The notes below the pieces were generated by a model that worked only from the letters and a program-made list of their open reading frames with translations, searched no databases and had not been told where the DNA came from. 64,000 nucleotides of DNA from Ilyonectria destructans (Eukaryota; Ascomycota; Sordariomycetes; Hypocreales; Nectriaceae), in contig JAHEWK010000007.1 in NCBI GenBank assembly GCA_020740775.1, positions 2,480,001-2,544,000 on the forward strand, in the 5' to 3' direction. Shown piece by piece: positions 1 to 11,335 of this stretch. The translations under genes were made by a program, and so were the position numbers. The number at the start of each line of letters is the position of its first letter. Within the stretch, counting starts at the first letter, position 1.

Positions 1-130
1 GCATTACATCTCCATTGAATATTCGAACCCGGGCATCGAGTCAGAGACGAGGTCATCTTCGGCAAAAATTGCAATATGCATGGACCTGCAGAAACGGGAT
101 CCCTCCTAACCTAAGGATAAAAGGAGAGAA

Positions 131-1350
131 CTAGTTGAGCTTATGTACAATCTTATAACCCGAGATCTTGCCATCCCTGAAGGCTTGAAAGCCTTCATCG
201 ACTCCACTCAAGCCCTGATCAATTACCCACGGGGTGTTTGGGCGAATCTTTCCCTGACTAAGTAAGCCAGGAAGCGTCTGATAAAATTCCGTGGCGAGTT
301 GGTGGTCCTCCTCGGATGCCTATTGAACGTCAGTACATAGCAGAAGGACAGTTTCTACTTATAAGTACAGCTCACAGGTAAGATGCGGGAGCCCATCTGA
401 TGCTCCTTCAAGAATGATGTGAAGACAAGAATAGATGTAATCTTGGTTCGCGATGACACATGTTCGGTGAACTCTTTACTTGGACGCACGGTGCAAAGAA
501 TCCCTCCTGCCTCTCGCATGGCCGTAGATGCTGTAGCAGACGACGTCTCGTTCCCGATCGTGTCGAAAATGTACTTTAGATTAGGCAAGGCAGTTTGAAT
601 CTTTTTCACAACCTCGGAGTCTTTGTAGTCAAAGACGTATTTCGCGCCCAGGGAATGGAGCAGCGGAAAATGGCGCGGGCTGCAGACTGTGGCCACTTTG
701 AAACCGAACAGGGATGCAATTTGTACGGCATAGAGACCGACGCTAGCTGATAATCGTGTCAGCAATTTCCGTATCAATGTTGAAAGCTCGTGGAAGCCTA
801 CTGCTTCCAGCCCAGACAAGTAGCTCTACGTCGGAGCCTAGTGTTCGATCGATGTTAAGGCTCTGGGACCTAAATAAGGCCAGCCATGCAGTCGTCGCTG
901 CCAATGGCACCGTCGCTGCCTGCTCCAGCGGGGTATTGTCTGGAATCTTAAAGCAAATATTCTCGTCCGCAATCGTGTAGTCGCTGTAGGCTCCCAGGCC
1001 TTCGATTTCGCCTTTAAAGAAGGATATCAGTTAGCGGAGAACTTGTTCATGAATCACTGAGACAACCCACCTCCCCATATCAAGCCGGCAACCATATCGC
1101 CCTTCTTCAGACGTGAGACGTTGCTACCAACAGCGTCTACACTGCCCGCAAAGTCACAGCCTAAGACACGCCCGTCTCCAAAGATCTTGTTGTCGAAGCA
1201 CAGGACATCTGTCGGATTCTGCGCTGCGAACGCCACCTTGATGAGGGCTTGGTTGGATGCCAGCTGAGGTATGGCAACATGTTCCTTGACGAGAGTAGGC
1301 TTTCCGTACTTCTCCCGGATCACCAATGCTTTGCAAGTCTGTGGGCTCAT
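131..1350 (-). CDS. ToxD-like zinc-independent alcohol dehydrogenase / enoyl reductase
   Basis: A 349-residue medium-chain dehydrogenase/reductase, by family an NADPH-dependent reductase acting on activated double bonds (ToxD, trans-enoyl reductase group). I read four exons, 1350-1071, 1011-802, 746-376 and 319-131, separated by introns of 59, 55 and 56 bases; all junctions keep phase. The N-terminal GroES-like part shows NPTD and GCDFAG; the Rossmann part has a nucleotide-binding stretch STSVGLYAVQIAS that is only complete after the second splice, followed by CSPRH. The usual GHE zinc-ligand motif is absent, as expected for this subgroup. An in-frame ATG at 1500 adds 50 residues that do not look like the family, so I start at 1350. 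Relatives often sit beside polyketide synthases; none is in this window. The substrate is unknown. Confidence 0.85.
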
Positions 1351-3056
1351 AGTGTGGAAGAAAGGAGAGCGAATTGGCGGAGGTGCGCGGAGAAGAGTTG
1401 ATGGCGAACGATGGAAGGACGCGAGAGGCCTAAACCGCTGAATCCTCATGTCCATGATGAAATACAATTGGAAGGAGTGAGCTGCTATTTTTGCAGACAA
1501 CTGAGGGCATTAAATACATTTCGCTCGCCCCTGCGCTTAGAAATCAAATTTACTGAAAGTAAATAACTGCCTGAGGTGGTTATTGGCACCGACAAGGGAT
1601 CGAGCCCGAGATTGTAAGTGCCTAAGGCGGTTATTATCCATTATGAAACGCCAAGATCAACATTCCTCATTCGGATTTGTAAAGCTCGTCTATCCACTTT
1701 ACTTCACGTCAATCACAAGAATTATAATCTTCATCAATTATTGATATGAAAGGAGTTGAAGAACCATGTATCCGCTAGATGCCCACCTTGTCTTGGTCTG
1801 GATGCTAGTGATAAGCGTCTTGCTATTTCGATTGCATGCGACCCAGAACCGTGGGCTATTTGAGCTTATATTTAGGGTTAATCTCAAATGTTGAAGCATT
1901 CCCTGAGTTTCTGGTCGTAGCAATGCGCCAATGTCGCTAGTATTGTATTCTCGATCAATTGCTCTTGAGACTTGTCCCCATGGCGCTCACCCGCTTTACC
2001 ACAGTGGGGCTCTTTGGGGTATTGGATCACGTGTTCATACGGTTGAAAAAGCATAGAGAGACCGCGGAGTTGGGGCAACTGCTTGTTTATATGCTTAGAT
2101 AAGCATGTGTGTACATATGTAAGTACACGCAGGTAGATATCGGGTGGACTGGGTGGACTGGGCGGAGGCAGACATAGGGGGGGGAAGGTTCGTATAGGTG
2201 GATGTGAGTGGACATACGTCTTTCCGTTTTAGCCCATTCTGCCATGCTCTAACCACTCGCTCTAACACCGGGTTGTGATATCGGCAGTGATGCAGTCTCC
2301 ACGGGGTAATCCCCTGGGTTCATGGCAGCTACGGCCAGCCAGCTACACACTGTCAATAATACGTCACAAAACCACGCATGGATACAACAAGACGTTTATA
2401 TGGCACTATAAGGTAAATTGCAAGCAAGAGAGAGCAATATTTAGAGAGACAAAATTAGCATATGGGTGGAGGACCTGAATGTATTGGTTGCTCAAGCCAG
2501 AAAATGGTATTCACTCCCACAACCCAAAACTAATCGCCTTTGACGGCATTGTGTCGTGCTTATTTCTAATCTTATTCTACCCCACCGTCCATCTTGTCGG
2601 GTACCATTACAGCGAGGTGAGAAGTCAACCAAGCTCCGCAGTTGTTCAGGACTGCGCTTAACCAGTGAAATATTGCAGCTCATCGTCATCTCGGTGGAGA
2701 TACCACGAGGATCTGCAGTTTAAATTACCCCACAATATAAACGGCCCGTTTAGAAGTATTCAAATCGCCTGCCGAGGCTGCGAATGACCTGCTCGGAGAT
2801 GGAGATGCTATGATTTCCCCCGCATTTTAACCCCATGGGGAGACTTCTCCACATTGACCAGGGGCTTTCGCCAAGAATGACTTGCCGGCGATATTTGCCG
2901 TATATGAAGTCGTTGCTTGGCTAATAAGTATCACCGGGTCAATACTGAGCGAAGAACTCATATGGATTTCCACCAAATTCGCAGTATAAGTATTTGATAG
3001 TATATTTTACCCAAGTTTAGAAATCATGTCGACAATGCGTCTTCGCATCATCAATC
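1351..3056. other. Intergenic, no gene seen
   Basis: No coding region is supported. The stretch holds a short tandem of GGGTGGACT-like units near 2142-2163 and, on the minus strand near 2232-2275, a sequence resembling the 5' half of a tRNA (box A-like) without a matching box B. The last few hundred bases are presumably the promoter of the rhamnosidase gene. Confidence 0.5.
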
Positions 3057-5666
3057 ATGGCCATCTCAATCTCACAGTTGTCATTTGAGCATCATCGCTT
3101 AGCTCTTGGCATCGCCGAGACTGAGCCTAGGATCTCTTGGCGATTCGACGGCGTCGTCTCCAATTGGGAGCAGAGCGCATACAATCTCGAAATTGCTCGG
3201 GGGTCAGCCAAACCCAGCCTTCACACCTTCAATACGTCCGACTCCCTCTTCGTCAAGTGGCCTGAAGAACCGCTTGATGTTGCTGAACAAGCTTCAGTTC
3301 GTGTTCGAGCTCACGGCAATCAAGGACAACCTTCAACACCCTGGTCTGATTGGGTGACTGTCGAGACTGGTCTCCTTTCTTCGAAAGATTGGGCTGCAGC
3401 TGTGCCAATTGCAGCGAAGCGCAAGACGGAGAAGGGCAAAGCGAAAAAGCCCATCTACTTTCGCAAGGAGTTCCCTGTCAAATCACCAATCAAGTCGGCC
3501 AGACTTTATATCACGGCTTTGGGCATATACGAAGCCGAGATCAACGGCCAGCGAGTTGGTGACGCTGTCTTGGCCCCGGGTTGGCAGTCCTACAACCATC
3601 GCCACGCATACGACACCTATGATGTTACGGAGCTCGTTCAAGAAGGAGGCAACGCTATTGGTGTTGTAGTTGGTGAAGGGTGGTTCTCCGGCAGATTGGC
3701 CTGGGAAGGAAAACGAGAGTTTTGGGGAAACACAATTGGTCTCCTCTCTCTTCTAACTGTAACCCTTGAGAACGGCAAGACCATTTCAGTACCAACAGAC
3801 ACATCGTGGACCGCTAATCTGGGTCCTATCGTTGCATCTGAAATTTATGATGGCGAAACCTATGATTCGAGATTGGAGTCGGAGATTGAAGGTTGGTCAT
3901 CAGCCAGTTTTAGCGATAAAGATTGGCTGTCTACCAAGGAGCTTGACCCTCTTGAGGGCTCGCTCGCTCCTCCGGATGGGCCACCAGTTCGAAAGTTGGA
4001 AGAACGACATATCGAGACAATCACCAAATCTCCTTCTGGAAAGACAATCATCGACTTTGGCCAAAACCTTGTCGGCTGGATTAGGCTGACTGTTGGGGGG
4101 CCAAGAGGCACAAATATCACTCTACACCACGCCGAGGTGTTGCAGGAAGGCGAGCTTGCATTGGGTCCGTTGAGAACTGCCAAGGCAACGGACAGCCTTA
4201 TCTTGCATGGTAACGGTACTCAGACGTGGGAGCCTCATTTCACCTTCCACGGGTTTCGATATGCGCAAGTCGACGGGTGGCCAGATGACACGCCTATCAC
4301 AGACGATTCCATCACGGCCATTGTGATCCACAGCGACATGGAACAGACCGGATGGTTCGAGTGCTCCAACCACCTCCTCAACAAATTTCACTCCAACGTT
4401 AGGTGGTCGATGAAGGGCAACTTCCTGTCTATTCCTACAGACTGCCCGCAGCGCGACGAGAGACTGGGTTGGACTGGTGATGCCCACGCCTTCGGCCCTA
4501 CCGCCAACTTTCTTTACAACACGGCCGGTTTCTGGAGGGGCTGGCACAAGGACATGTGGTCTGAGATGCAGAGAAACGACTCCATGGTTGTTCCTTTCTA
4601 CGTGCCCACTCTGCCTCCCAACAGCCCGGCCGCCCCAGCTGCGGTCTGGGGCGATGTTGCCGTGGCAAACCCATGGAATCTGTACAAAGCTTCCGGAGAT
4701 GTCGGTGTCCTCAAGGAACAGTCTCACCAAGCTCAGGGCTGGGTCGATGTTGGCATTCCCAGAAATGAAGACGGACTCTGGAACCGCAGCAGCTTCCAAT
4801 TCGGAGACTGGCTGGATCCTACCGCACCGCCTGACAGCCCCGCTGATGCAACGACATCGGCAATCCTCGTCGCCGACGCCTATCTCATCCGCATGACAGA
4901 GGTTCTGGCTAACATCTCTAGCGCCATTGGAGAGAATTCCAAGGCAAAGGAATATCGCAAGAAGCACGATAAGCTCCGAAAAGCATTCCAGAAGTCTTGG
5001 ATGGAGGACGGTCACCTCGCGAACCAAACGCAGACTGCGTATGCTCTTGCTCTTAACTTTGGTCTTTATACCGATGCGAAAGAGCGCACAACTGCTGCCA
5101 AGACGCTTCGTACACTTGTTGCGGACAATGACTACCTCGTCGGCACTGGCTTCGCTGGCACACCTGCGTTGGGGCCTGCCCTCCGTGGTATCGGTGCAGT
5201 TGATGACTTTTACAAGATGCTTCTCCAGACGAAAACACCCTCCTGGCTATATCAGGTAGTGCAGAATGGCACCACCACCTGGGAGCGCTGGGATAGCTTG
5301 CTGGCCAACGGCAGTCTCAATTCTGGCACAATGACGAGCTTCAACCATTACGCCTTCGGTTCTGTTGCCGACTGGATCCACCAGAGTATTGGCGGATTGG
5401 CCCCTGCCGAGCCCGGGTGGAAGGTTGCTGAAGTCGCGCCAAAGCCGGGTGGCAACATCACCAGTGCAGATACGCGGTTCATCAGTGGTTATGGAGAGGT
5501 GAGGGCTCAGTGGTGGATCGATGGCGACGAGTTCCGCCTGAACTTGTGGGTTCCTGCGAATTCAAAGGCGAGGGTGACGTTGCCCAAGGGAGGAGAGGTT
5601 GAGGAGGTGGGATCCGGATATTACGAGTACAGTCAGTCTGGATACGAAGAATACGGGGAATTATAG
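3057..5666 (+). CDS. GH78 alpha-L-rhamnosidase
   Basis: An 869-residue intronless glycoside hydrolase of family GH78, which removes terminal alpha-L-rhamnose from rhamnogalacturonan oligomers or plant glycosides by inversion. The N-terminal third matches the beta-sandwich rhamnosidase modules (WFSGRLAWEGKREFWG near residue 205); the (alpha/alpha)6 barrel follows. The signature CPQRDERLGWTGD begins at residue 463, making Glu468 the expected general acid; TTWERWDS puts Glu743 where the general base is expected. No signal peptide is visible, so the enzyme probably works inside the cell on imported oligosaccharides. The length suits the bacterial-type members of the family. The ATG at 3027 is out of frame. 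The gene ends 115 bases from the converging end of a polygalacturonase gene, which suggests a shared role in pectin use. Confidence 0.93.
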   Translation: MAISISQLSFEHHRLALGIAETEPRISWRFDGVVSNWEQSAYNLEIARGSAKPSLHTFNTSDSLFVKWPEEPLDVAEQASVRVRAHGNQGQPSTPWSDWVTVETGLLSSKDWAAAVPIAAKRKTEKGKAKKPIYFRKEFPVKSPIKSARLYITALGIYEAEINGQRVGDAVLAPGWQSYNHRHAYDTYDVTELVQEGGNAIGVVVGEGWFSGRLAWEGKREFWGNTIGLLSLLTVTLENGKTISVPTDTSWTANLGPIVASEIYDGETYDSRLESEIEGWSSASFSDKDWLSTKELDPLEGSLAPPDGPPVRKLEERHIETITKSPSGKTIIDFGQNLVGWIRLTVGGPRGTNITLHHAEVLQEGELALGPLRTAKATDSLILHGNGTQTWEPHFTFHGFRYAQVDGWPDDTPITDDSITAIVIHSDMEQTGWFECSNHLLNKFHSNVRWSMKGNFLSIPTDCPQRDERLGWTGDAHAFGPTANFLYNTAGFWRGWHKDMWSEMQRNDSMVVPFYVPTLPPNSPAAPAAVWGDVAVANPWNLYKASGDVGVLKEQSHQAQGWVDVGIPRNEDGLWNRSSFQFGDWLDPTAPPDSPADATTSAILVADAYLIRMTEVLANISSAIGENSKAKEYRKKHDKLRKAFQKSWMEDGHLANQTQTAYALALNFGLYTDAKERTTAAKTLRTLVADNDYLVGTGFAGTPALGPALRGIGAVDDFYKMLLQTKTPSWLYQVVQNGTTTWERWDSLLANGSLNSGTMTSFNHYAFGSVADWIHQSIGGLAPAEPGWKVAEVAPKPGGNITSADTRFISGYGEVRAQWWIDGDEFRLNLWVPANSKARVTLPKGGEVEEVGSGYYEYSQSGYEEYGEL

Positions 5667-5781
5667 GACATAGGAACTTGGACTTTAGTCAACGTTGGGG
5701 GAACAGTTTATCAATAACTATGCTTCGACTTCTACTTCCCCAAACTCCGTTTTATCTACAAGCCTCGTATTAACAGACCCT

Positions 5782-7333
5782 CTAAAAGTCCCGGATGGGA
5801 AAAGGGCTAATGGACGCCTGGGCGGTTGTGCATTTATCCGCAAGCGCTGCCTTAGCCTCGGGACTATTAACGGAATAGCAGTCGGTGCCAATATCAGAAA
5901 CGCCATCACAGATGATAATAGGAGTTCCGCCGCAGGGGCTCTCCACGTTGAAGTCCTCAAACTTGATGTTCTCACAAACCGCATTCGGGTTGGTGCTGCA
6001 CGTCAACTTGGCCACGGCGCGGCCGTACTTGCCGGAGGTGTATCCGGTGAAGTTCTGGAAGAGGACGTTGGTGATGTTCATCTGCGAGGGGTACTGCGCG
6101 CACGTCGTCGAGTTGATATTGAAGTAGCACGAGTCGATGTAGGCCGAGTACTCGTTGTTGGCGTTCCAGAAGTTGCGGAAGGTGACGTTATCGATGAAGC
6201 CGTAGCCAACGTCAGGGCCGGCCCAGGTCTTGAGGCGGGCGCCGTGCTGGCCGTTGAGGAGCCAGACATTCTCGATGACGACATCCTGGACGAATGACTT
6301 CTCGCCTTTGTACTGGCCGAGAGATCCCATCGACTGGCCGTGCGTGCCTGTATTATGTGTGAGCATGGCTGTACCCTCAAGTGGTCAATTGCGTGGCTGC
6401 TTACCATTGCAGTACATGGTGTCAACGTGGATATTGGTGGCATTGCTCTTAGGTGAGAAGCAGTCATCACCAATGTTGACCCATGCGCGCTCTACCTTGA
6501 GGTTTTCAATGTTCAACGAGTCGAAGAAGTCAGTGTTCTTGGGAAGAACGGTGGCGTTGTTAGACTGCGCAGTGCAAATGACATCGCGAAAGGCAATATC
6601 CTTGGCTAAGTACATGTTAGTCAATCAGGCCAGAAAGCGCACCGTCCGCTCGGAACTCACAGGTCACGATGAATGTAGTCCAGCAAGGTGAGTCTTTGAG
6701 GTGAATGCCCTCAATCGACAAATTGGTGGCATTCTGGGCGTAGAAGAGGATGGGGCGCAGATATTCGTTGTCAGGGTCGAGAATCTCGAGTCCTGAAAAC
6801 TCATTCCACCAGCGCTGGCCGTTTCCGTTCAGGACACCCTCGCCATAGAACTTGATGTTCTTGCCTCCCAACTTCCAGAACATGAGAGAGTTCTATGATT
6901 CAAATTAGTATGCTTGACGGGTGGTTCAAAGCCATCAGCAACTTACCTGGAACGGGTGAGTGAAAGCATTCGCTTGCCAATACGCGGTATCGTTGGTGAA
7001 CTTAATCTCGCCCTCGAGATGGATATGAATATCGTTCAACCACGTCAAGTCCAAAGGCTTGCCAATCATGTAAGTGTGCCCTTTGGGAAGGTAGAGGGTG
7101 CCACCATGGTTAGCCTTCTTCAGGCCCTTGAAAAACGCATCCGAGACATCATCTTTGTCATTCTTGGAAGAACGGATGGTGACCTTCTTGCGGTGGTTGA
7201 GGGTGGGAGCCTTCCAAGGATGCTTGGTTCGGAACTCGGCAATGTTTCTTGGCACGCCGGCAGGGAGCTCGACGGCGCTCACAAGAGCCCCGGCAAGGAG
7301 GGAGACGAGTGGGAGGACAGCTGACAGCTTCAT
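5782..7333 (-). CDS. Secreted GH28 exo-polygalacturonase
   Basis: A 461-residue GH28 right-handed beta-helix enzyme that hydrolyses galacturonan, most likely from the chain end. Exons are 7333-6947, 6892-6661, 6605-6405 and 6347-5782, with introns of 54, 55 and 57 bases. Residues 1-20 form a signal peptide (MKLSAVLPLVSLLAGALVSA). The four GH28 signatures are present once the exons are joined: NTD at 230-232, GDD with Asp253/Asp254, THGQS with His276, and RLK at 311-313. The active-site histidine lies right after the last splice junction, which supports that intron. The extended Cys-rich C-terminus and the overall length fit the exo-acting group (PGX) better than endo-enzymes. Several NxT/NxS sequons suggest N-glycosylation. 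A TATA-like box lies about 110 bases upstream. Confidence 0.93.
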
Positions 7334-7443
7334 GGTGATTGATTGAACAGCACCGTGTTGAGGAACTCTGGCAAATCGTAGAAACTGGACCTGCGTGAGG
7401 ACTGAGCGAGCTGGAGACGAATTGGCCTTGGCGATGGGCTTGA

Positions 7444-7449
7444 TTTATA
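7444..7449 (-). promoter_or_regulatory. TATA-like box of the polygalacturonase gene
   Basis: On the minus strand TATAAA sits about 112 bases before the GH28 start codon, followed by a pyrimidine-containing leader. Position and sequence fit a core promoter; no transcript evidence is available here. Confidence 0.4.
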
Positions 7450-8893
7450 CATCTTTTCTGTTCCCCCTTGCGATCTCATCCCTGCTCTGGATCCTGGCGA
7501 TGAGCGTTAGTGCCCTGCACGGTTCGAAGCAAAAAAACAACCTTCAATAAGGCGGTATACATTGTGGGGGGCGGGGAAGCAGGGGACAAGTCAGCATGTT
7601 TAGGGTATTCGCTTAACAACTCATCCGAGCATCCTTGGTGTAGAGCGCGTATGGTTGAGGTGGTGAAATTGCTAGGACCAACGCCGATATTACCTTGGGG
7701 GTTCTTCAAACACTTGCCTGCTCGAGTCATCACATGCATAATGGGGTATTTTCCGTCGTCCGCTCATTTCGCCCGGCAACAATCCACCTATGAGCAGCGT
7801 GGTGTGTATCTCGGGGCACGACTAAATTGAGGGGTTTCGGTCATTTCCACTCGTTTCGGCCATCACAAGTTGCGATGCGACGCTGGACGAGGTGACAAAC
7901 GTCAGGTTATAGAGGAACTAAACTGGAGACCGGGATGGTCGACCCTAGTCGCGCGAGCATATTGCGCAATGATTGATGGAAAAAGATATCCCGTCGAGCG
8001 GAATATTTCCCCACAGCGAAAGGCCCTCCCCCACACTTGGAGATCCCCCGCACACTGTTGATCATCGCTCGGGTTTTCCGTCGGCTAGAAAGACATCACT
8101 GTGTTGATTCCCTGTATTTGGGCGCTTTTCAATCAGTCATGAAAGTCCAATCACACCTGTCCCTGCTTCAGCTGGCGGCTGGGGTGAAATGAAGTGCGGT
8201 ACATGCCTGAGAGTAGCTAAGTCTAGTTCGAGGACTTCAGTCTATTCAAGGGGAGAAGATCTCCACTGTGTTCAGTCGGACTATGCTACGGTAGCCTTTG
8301 GGGGTGGCGCCTAATTACGTTACAATATGGTCATTGACAGCTACCAGCTTTAGGGGTTGGGAGAAATTGCGTAGGGCATTCGTTGGCGTGAGTGAAGCGG
8401 AGCTCTTGTCTGCGCCTGGAAATTGATCGACGTACAGGGTAGGACGAGGAGAGTAAATTGTCATGGGGGCATATGTTCCACTGCTGTCTGTGAATGGATG
8501 GCAATGGCAAATGAGGTACATGTGTTATGATCTGGATAGACCTCACCAAGAGGCCATGTTTGACTTTGAATGGTAATAATCAACCAAGATCTTTTAAACT
8601 GTAGGAGTGGAAATAGAATCGCAAAAGTCGAGCTGAGTTAATCCACACCGCTGCATTTTTGTCGGGGGGCATGAAAAGCAAATAGAAAGATGTTACGAAT
8701 ACAAAGACAGCCAGTTCAATATGCTGCAATCCAAACATAAAAGGAATCTATCTCATATTGCTCAGTTCTCACGATTCTAATGTCTTCCCCCTGATCTCAC
8801 GACAGTAACCCCAAATCACCCCGAGGCACTCTATTTGCCACCACGCCGGGTTCTTGGAATATTTAAGAAGCTGATATTTTTGTTCTTCAAAAA

Positions 8894-9330
8894 ATGAAGG
8901 CCACCGCCAGTGTTCCGTTCGGCGAGTTTATGGTATCAACTTCCGCGATCGAAATTCAATGCGGTGGCGAAGGCCGCCGTCTCGACAATGCTGCTGCTCG
9001 AAATCTGGCCAGCGTCCAAGCCATTGCCGATCACATTGAAGACCAGGGTAAACTTTATACTTCCGGGGAGCATATTTGCATGCAAACATCTCGCCTGTGC
9101 TTACTACGACGCTGCGACGAATGGCAGCCCAATAAGCATCGATCTGCATTGAGGCTCTTCTTAAGTAGGGCTGCGATAGGTCCGGCACTTGCTCAACTGA
9201 GCCTGGACACTCGTTCGACCCTCGAATTTCGTCGTCAGCGTAGTCAAAGATGCACAATGTCTGGCAGCTTTCTGGATGGTGGGCGATCTAAGGCAGGACA
9301 ATCAATCGGAACAATTTGTCCATCGTTCTA
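8894..9330 (+). pseudogene. Decayed remnant of a small secreted protein gene, weakly KP4-like
   Basis: From 8894 one frame reads a short N-terminus followed by a QCGGEG stretch, an alpha-helix-like segment and a SGEHIC motif. This order of Cys-Gly motif, helix and Gly-x-His-Ile-Cys resembles fungal KP4 killer-protein-like domains, but only weakly. Downstream the resemblance moves to other frames and is crossed by several stops (for example TAA at 9131 and TAG at 9165), so no intact product can be made. Several of these stops could have come from CAA or CAG by C-to-T change, as repeat-induced point mutation produces. No clear signal peptide survives. The family call is tentative; a chance match or another Cys-rich secreted family remains possible. 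Confidence 0.28.
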
Positions 9331-9781
9331 TCTGGCGGATAAGGCGGTCAGTAATCCATCAAACCGTTCAATAGGAGCCACTCAAGTGCACGTAAAGAGG
9401 TCAATCTGCGTGCGAGTACGGGCCTAGACAATCTATCCAAGTCCAGGGTAGCCTGCGTCGCAATATCCCTCTTGGATAACAACGCCTCGTGCGTGCTCAA
9501 TTCGATAGCTGAAGATGTGGACCCAAGCTTCCGTGACGGGCTCATTGTCCAAATCATTTGTCAGCCATGATGCCACTCATGTCCTCACCCTGGGACAAAG
9601 CCCACCGTGAATGATAACAAGCTGGGTCAGTGGGGACCTGCAAGACCAGGGGCACCATTTTCCCGTTTTGGAATGGCTGGAATTGTTCAGGCTTGGTGGA
9701 ACTCCACGTCGGTTTGCTTAGTCGCCGACATGCCGACCGCTTTCAAGGCCATGATCATTCTCGCATTTTAGTGCCTTTCGA

Positions 9782-9810
9782 CGCAACACCATTTTCCCAA
9801 AACAGCTAGA
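9782..9810 (+). repeat. 29-bp direct repeat, copy 1
   Basis: CGCAACACCATTTTCCCAAA and the following bases to CAGCTAGA recur with four changes at 9893-9921. A shorter relative (CACCATTTTCCC) lies at 9653-9664. All are on the same strand, 240-510 bases upstream of the SDR gene, so they could be binding sites or remains of a small duplication. Confidence 0.6.
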
Positions 9811-9892
9811 TCCAACCATTTACCCAAACGGGAAGCGTCGGGCTTGGATCTCTCCGCCTCGAATCCCCACGGTCGCGGGCGGGCGATGATGG

Positions 9893-9921
9893 CGCAACAC
9901 CATTTTCCTAACACGGCTAGA
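9893..9921 (+). repeat. 29-bp direct repeat, copy 2
   Basis: Second copy of the repeat at 9782-9810, 111 bases further on. The differences are partly C/T changes. See that entry for the possible regulatory role. Confidence 0.6.
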
Positions 9922-10159
9922 CTTGATCGTGCTTGAAAATCACGAACGTTCGAACTTTGGTAATTGTTGTAAGTGAAAAGGACTCAGATAGCCGGGCAAA
10001 GCAGCTTTGAATCAAATATAAATACTACAAATGATCCTGCCAGATTTGTTGTCTCTGAGACTTGCAATCCATCACTGCACCAGCTACCAGAACTCCAAGT
10101 CTCGCTCATAGCCACCGTGATATCGAACATTCATCAATATCTTTTCAATCGCCTCCATT

Positions 10160-11046
10160 ATGCCTGCCGATACCTTGTCTCTAGCTGGCAAAGTCGCTAT
10201 CGTCACTGGCTCCGGTCGAGAGAATGGCATTGGAGCTGGAATTGTCGTGGCTCTGGCTCGCAACGGGGCAGCCGTCACCATTAACTACGTGTCTGACTCT
10301 GTAACAAAGAGAGCACACGCTCTTGCCGATAAGGTCAAGGCTGATGGTGGACGAGTGACTGTCGTCCAGACCACTGTTGATACTAAAGAGGGTGCCCAAT
10401 TCCTCGTTCAGGAGACCTTGAAGGCTTTTGGAACAGACCACATTGACATTTTGGGTGAGCCTCTACCCTCATCTAGAGTATTTAGAGACACGACTGACAT
10501 CACGTCTAGTTAACAACGCTGGAGCTGGATTCGCGGGCGACACTCTCAAAGTTAAGCCCGAAGAGGTTACGAAAATGCTGGACGTCAACGTGAAGGGGCC
10601 AGTCTACGTCGCACAAGCTGCGATCCCTCACATGCCTCATGGAGGCCGAGTGATTAATATTTCCTCAACTGCGGCCAAACTCGGCCTTGACGATCTGCCC
10701 ATCTACGGCGCATCCAAAGCCGCTCTAGACAGCCTCACCTGGTCGTGGGCAAAGGAGGTATGAAACATCTAAGCACATCATAATTTCCAAGACTAATCAG
10801 CCATAGTGGGGACGAAGCAGAGGCATCACTGTCAATTCTGTCGCTCCGGGCCCTGTTGTGACGGACATCGTCCCTCCAGAATTTGCCGACGTTCTCATGC
10901 AGCCGCAGAGAGACGTAACCCGAGCTGCAAACAGACTCGGTACCACCGAGGATATCGCTGACGCAGTGCTTCTTTTGGTGTCGGAGAAGGCGCGTTGGAT
11001 TACGGGGCAGTATATTTCAGTTAGCGGAGGGATCACTGGACTCTGA
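10160..11046 (+). CDS. Short-chain dehydrogenase/reductase (SDR)
   Basis: A 260-residue classical SDR that probably reduces a carbonyl with NAD(P)H in the cytosol. Exons are 10160-10454, 10510-10757 and 10807-11046. The cofactor loop TGSGRENGIG is at 16-25, NNAG at 100-103, and the catalytic triad is Ser151, Tyr164 and Lys168 (YGASK). NNAG is only intact after removal of intron 1. For intron 2 the AG at 10800 would bring in a stop, so the AG at 10806 must be used. The sequence most resembles fungal reductases near the versicolorin and tetrahydroxynaphthalene group and the 3-oxoacyl-ACP reductases; the substrate cannot be assigned. A transcription-factor-like gene follows 289 bases downstream on the same strand. 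Confidence 0.92.
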
Positions 11047-11335
11047 CCGCCGTAACGCTGGAGGGAGGCCTGTAACGGAATGCACATGTACTTTTTTCCC
11101 TCACTGATAACATCGGAACTTCGAGAAAATGGCCTATCACAATGCATGCTGAATCTTACCTGTCACACCTGATGACGCTGAATGTAGCGGCTCTTGGCTG
11201 CCAGATCGCCCCGTTTTTGTCAGATTGCTTATAAATCGCCTCACCTACCATTGAGACCAGGGTTTCTCTCAGTTCATCCAACAAACCACCAAGAATGCTC
11301 TTACATGTGAAATTGATATCACTCGTACCTCAGAA

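Larger units (their letters stand above)
7334..10159. other. Gene-poor stretch with one decayed gene remnant and repeated motifs
   Basis: No intact gene is supported in these 2.8 kb. The contents are the GH28 promoter at the left, a decayed small-protein remnant at about 8894-9330, and a set of near-identical motifs (9653-9664, 9782-9810, 9893-9921) upstream of the SDR gene. The other open frames are short, overlap each other on both strands and resemble nothing I recognise. Confidence 0.5.

Noticed and set aside
4122..5027. 301-codon open frame antisense to the GH78 gene
   Set aside because: It lies wholly inside a well-supported gene on the other strand and has no family resemblance; it follows from the codon use of the GH78.
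5695..6297. 200-codon plus-strand frame over the polygalacturonase gene
   Set aside because: Shadow of GH28 exon 4; low-complexity Val/Arg-rich product.
8315..8549. Two short minus-strand frames
   Set aside because: Overlapping in different frames, no resemblance to known proteins.
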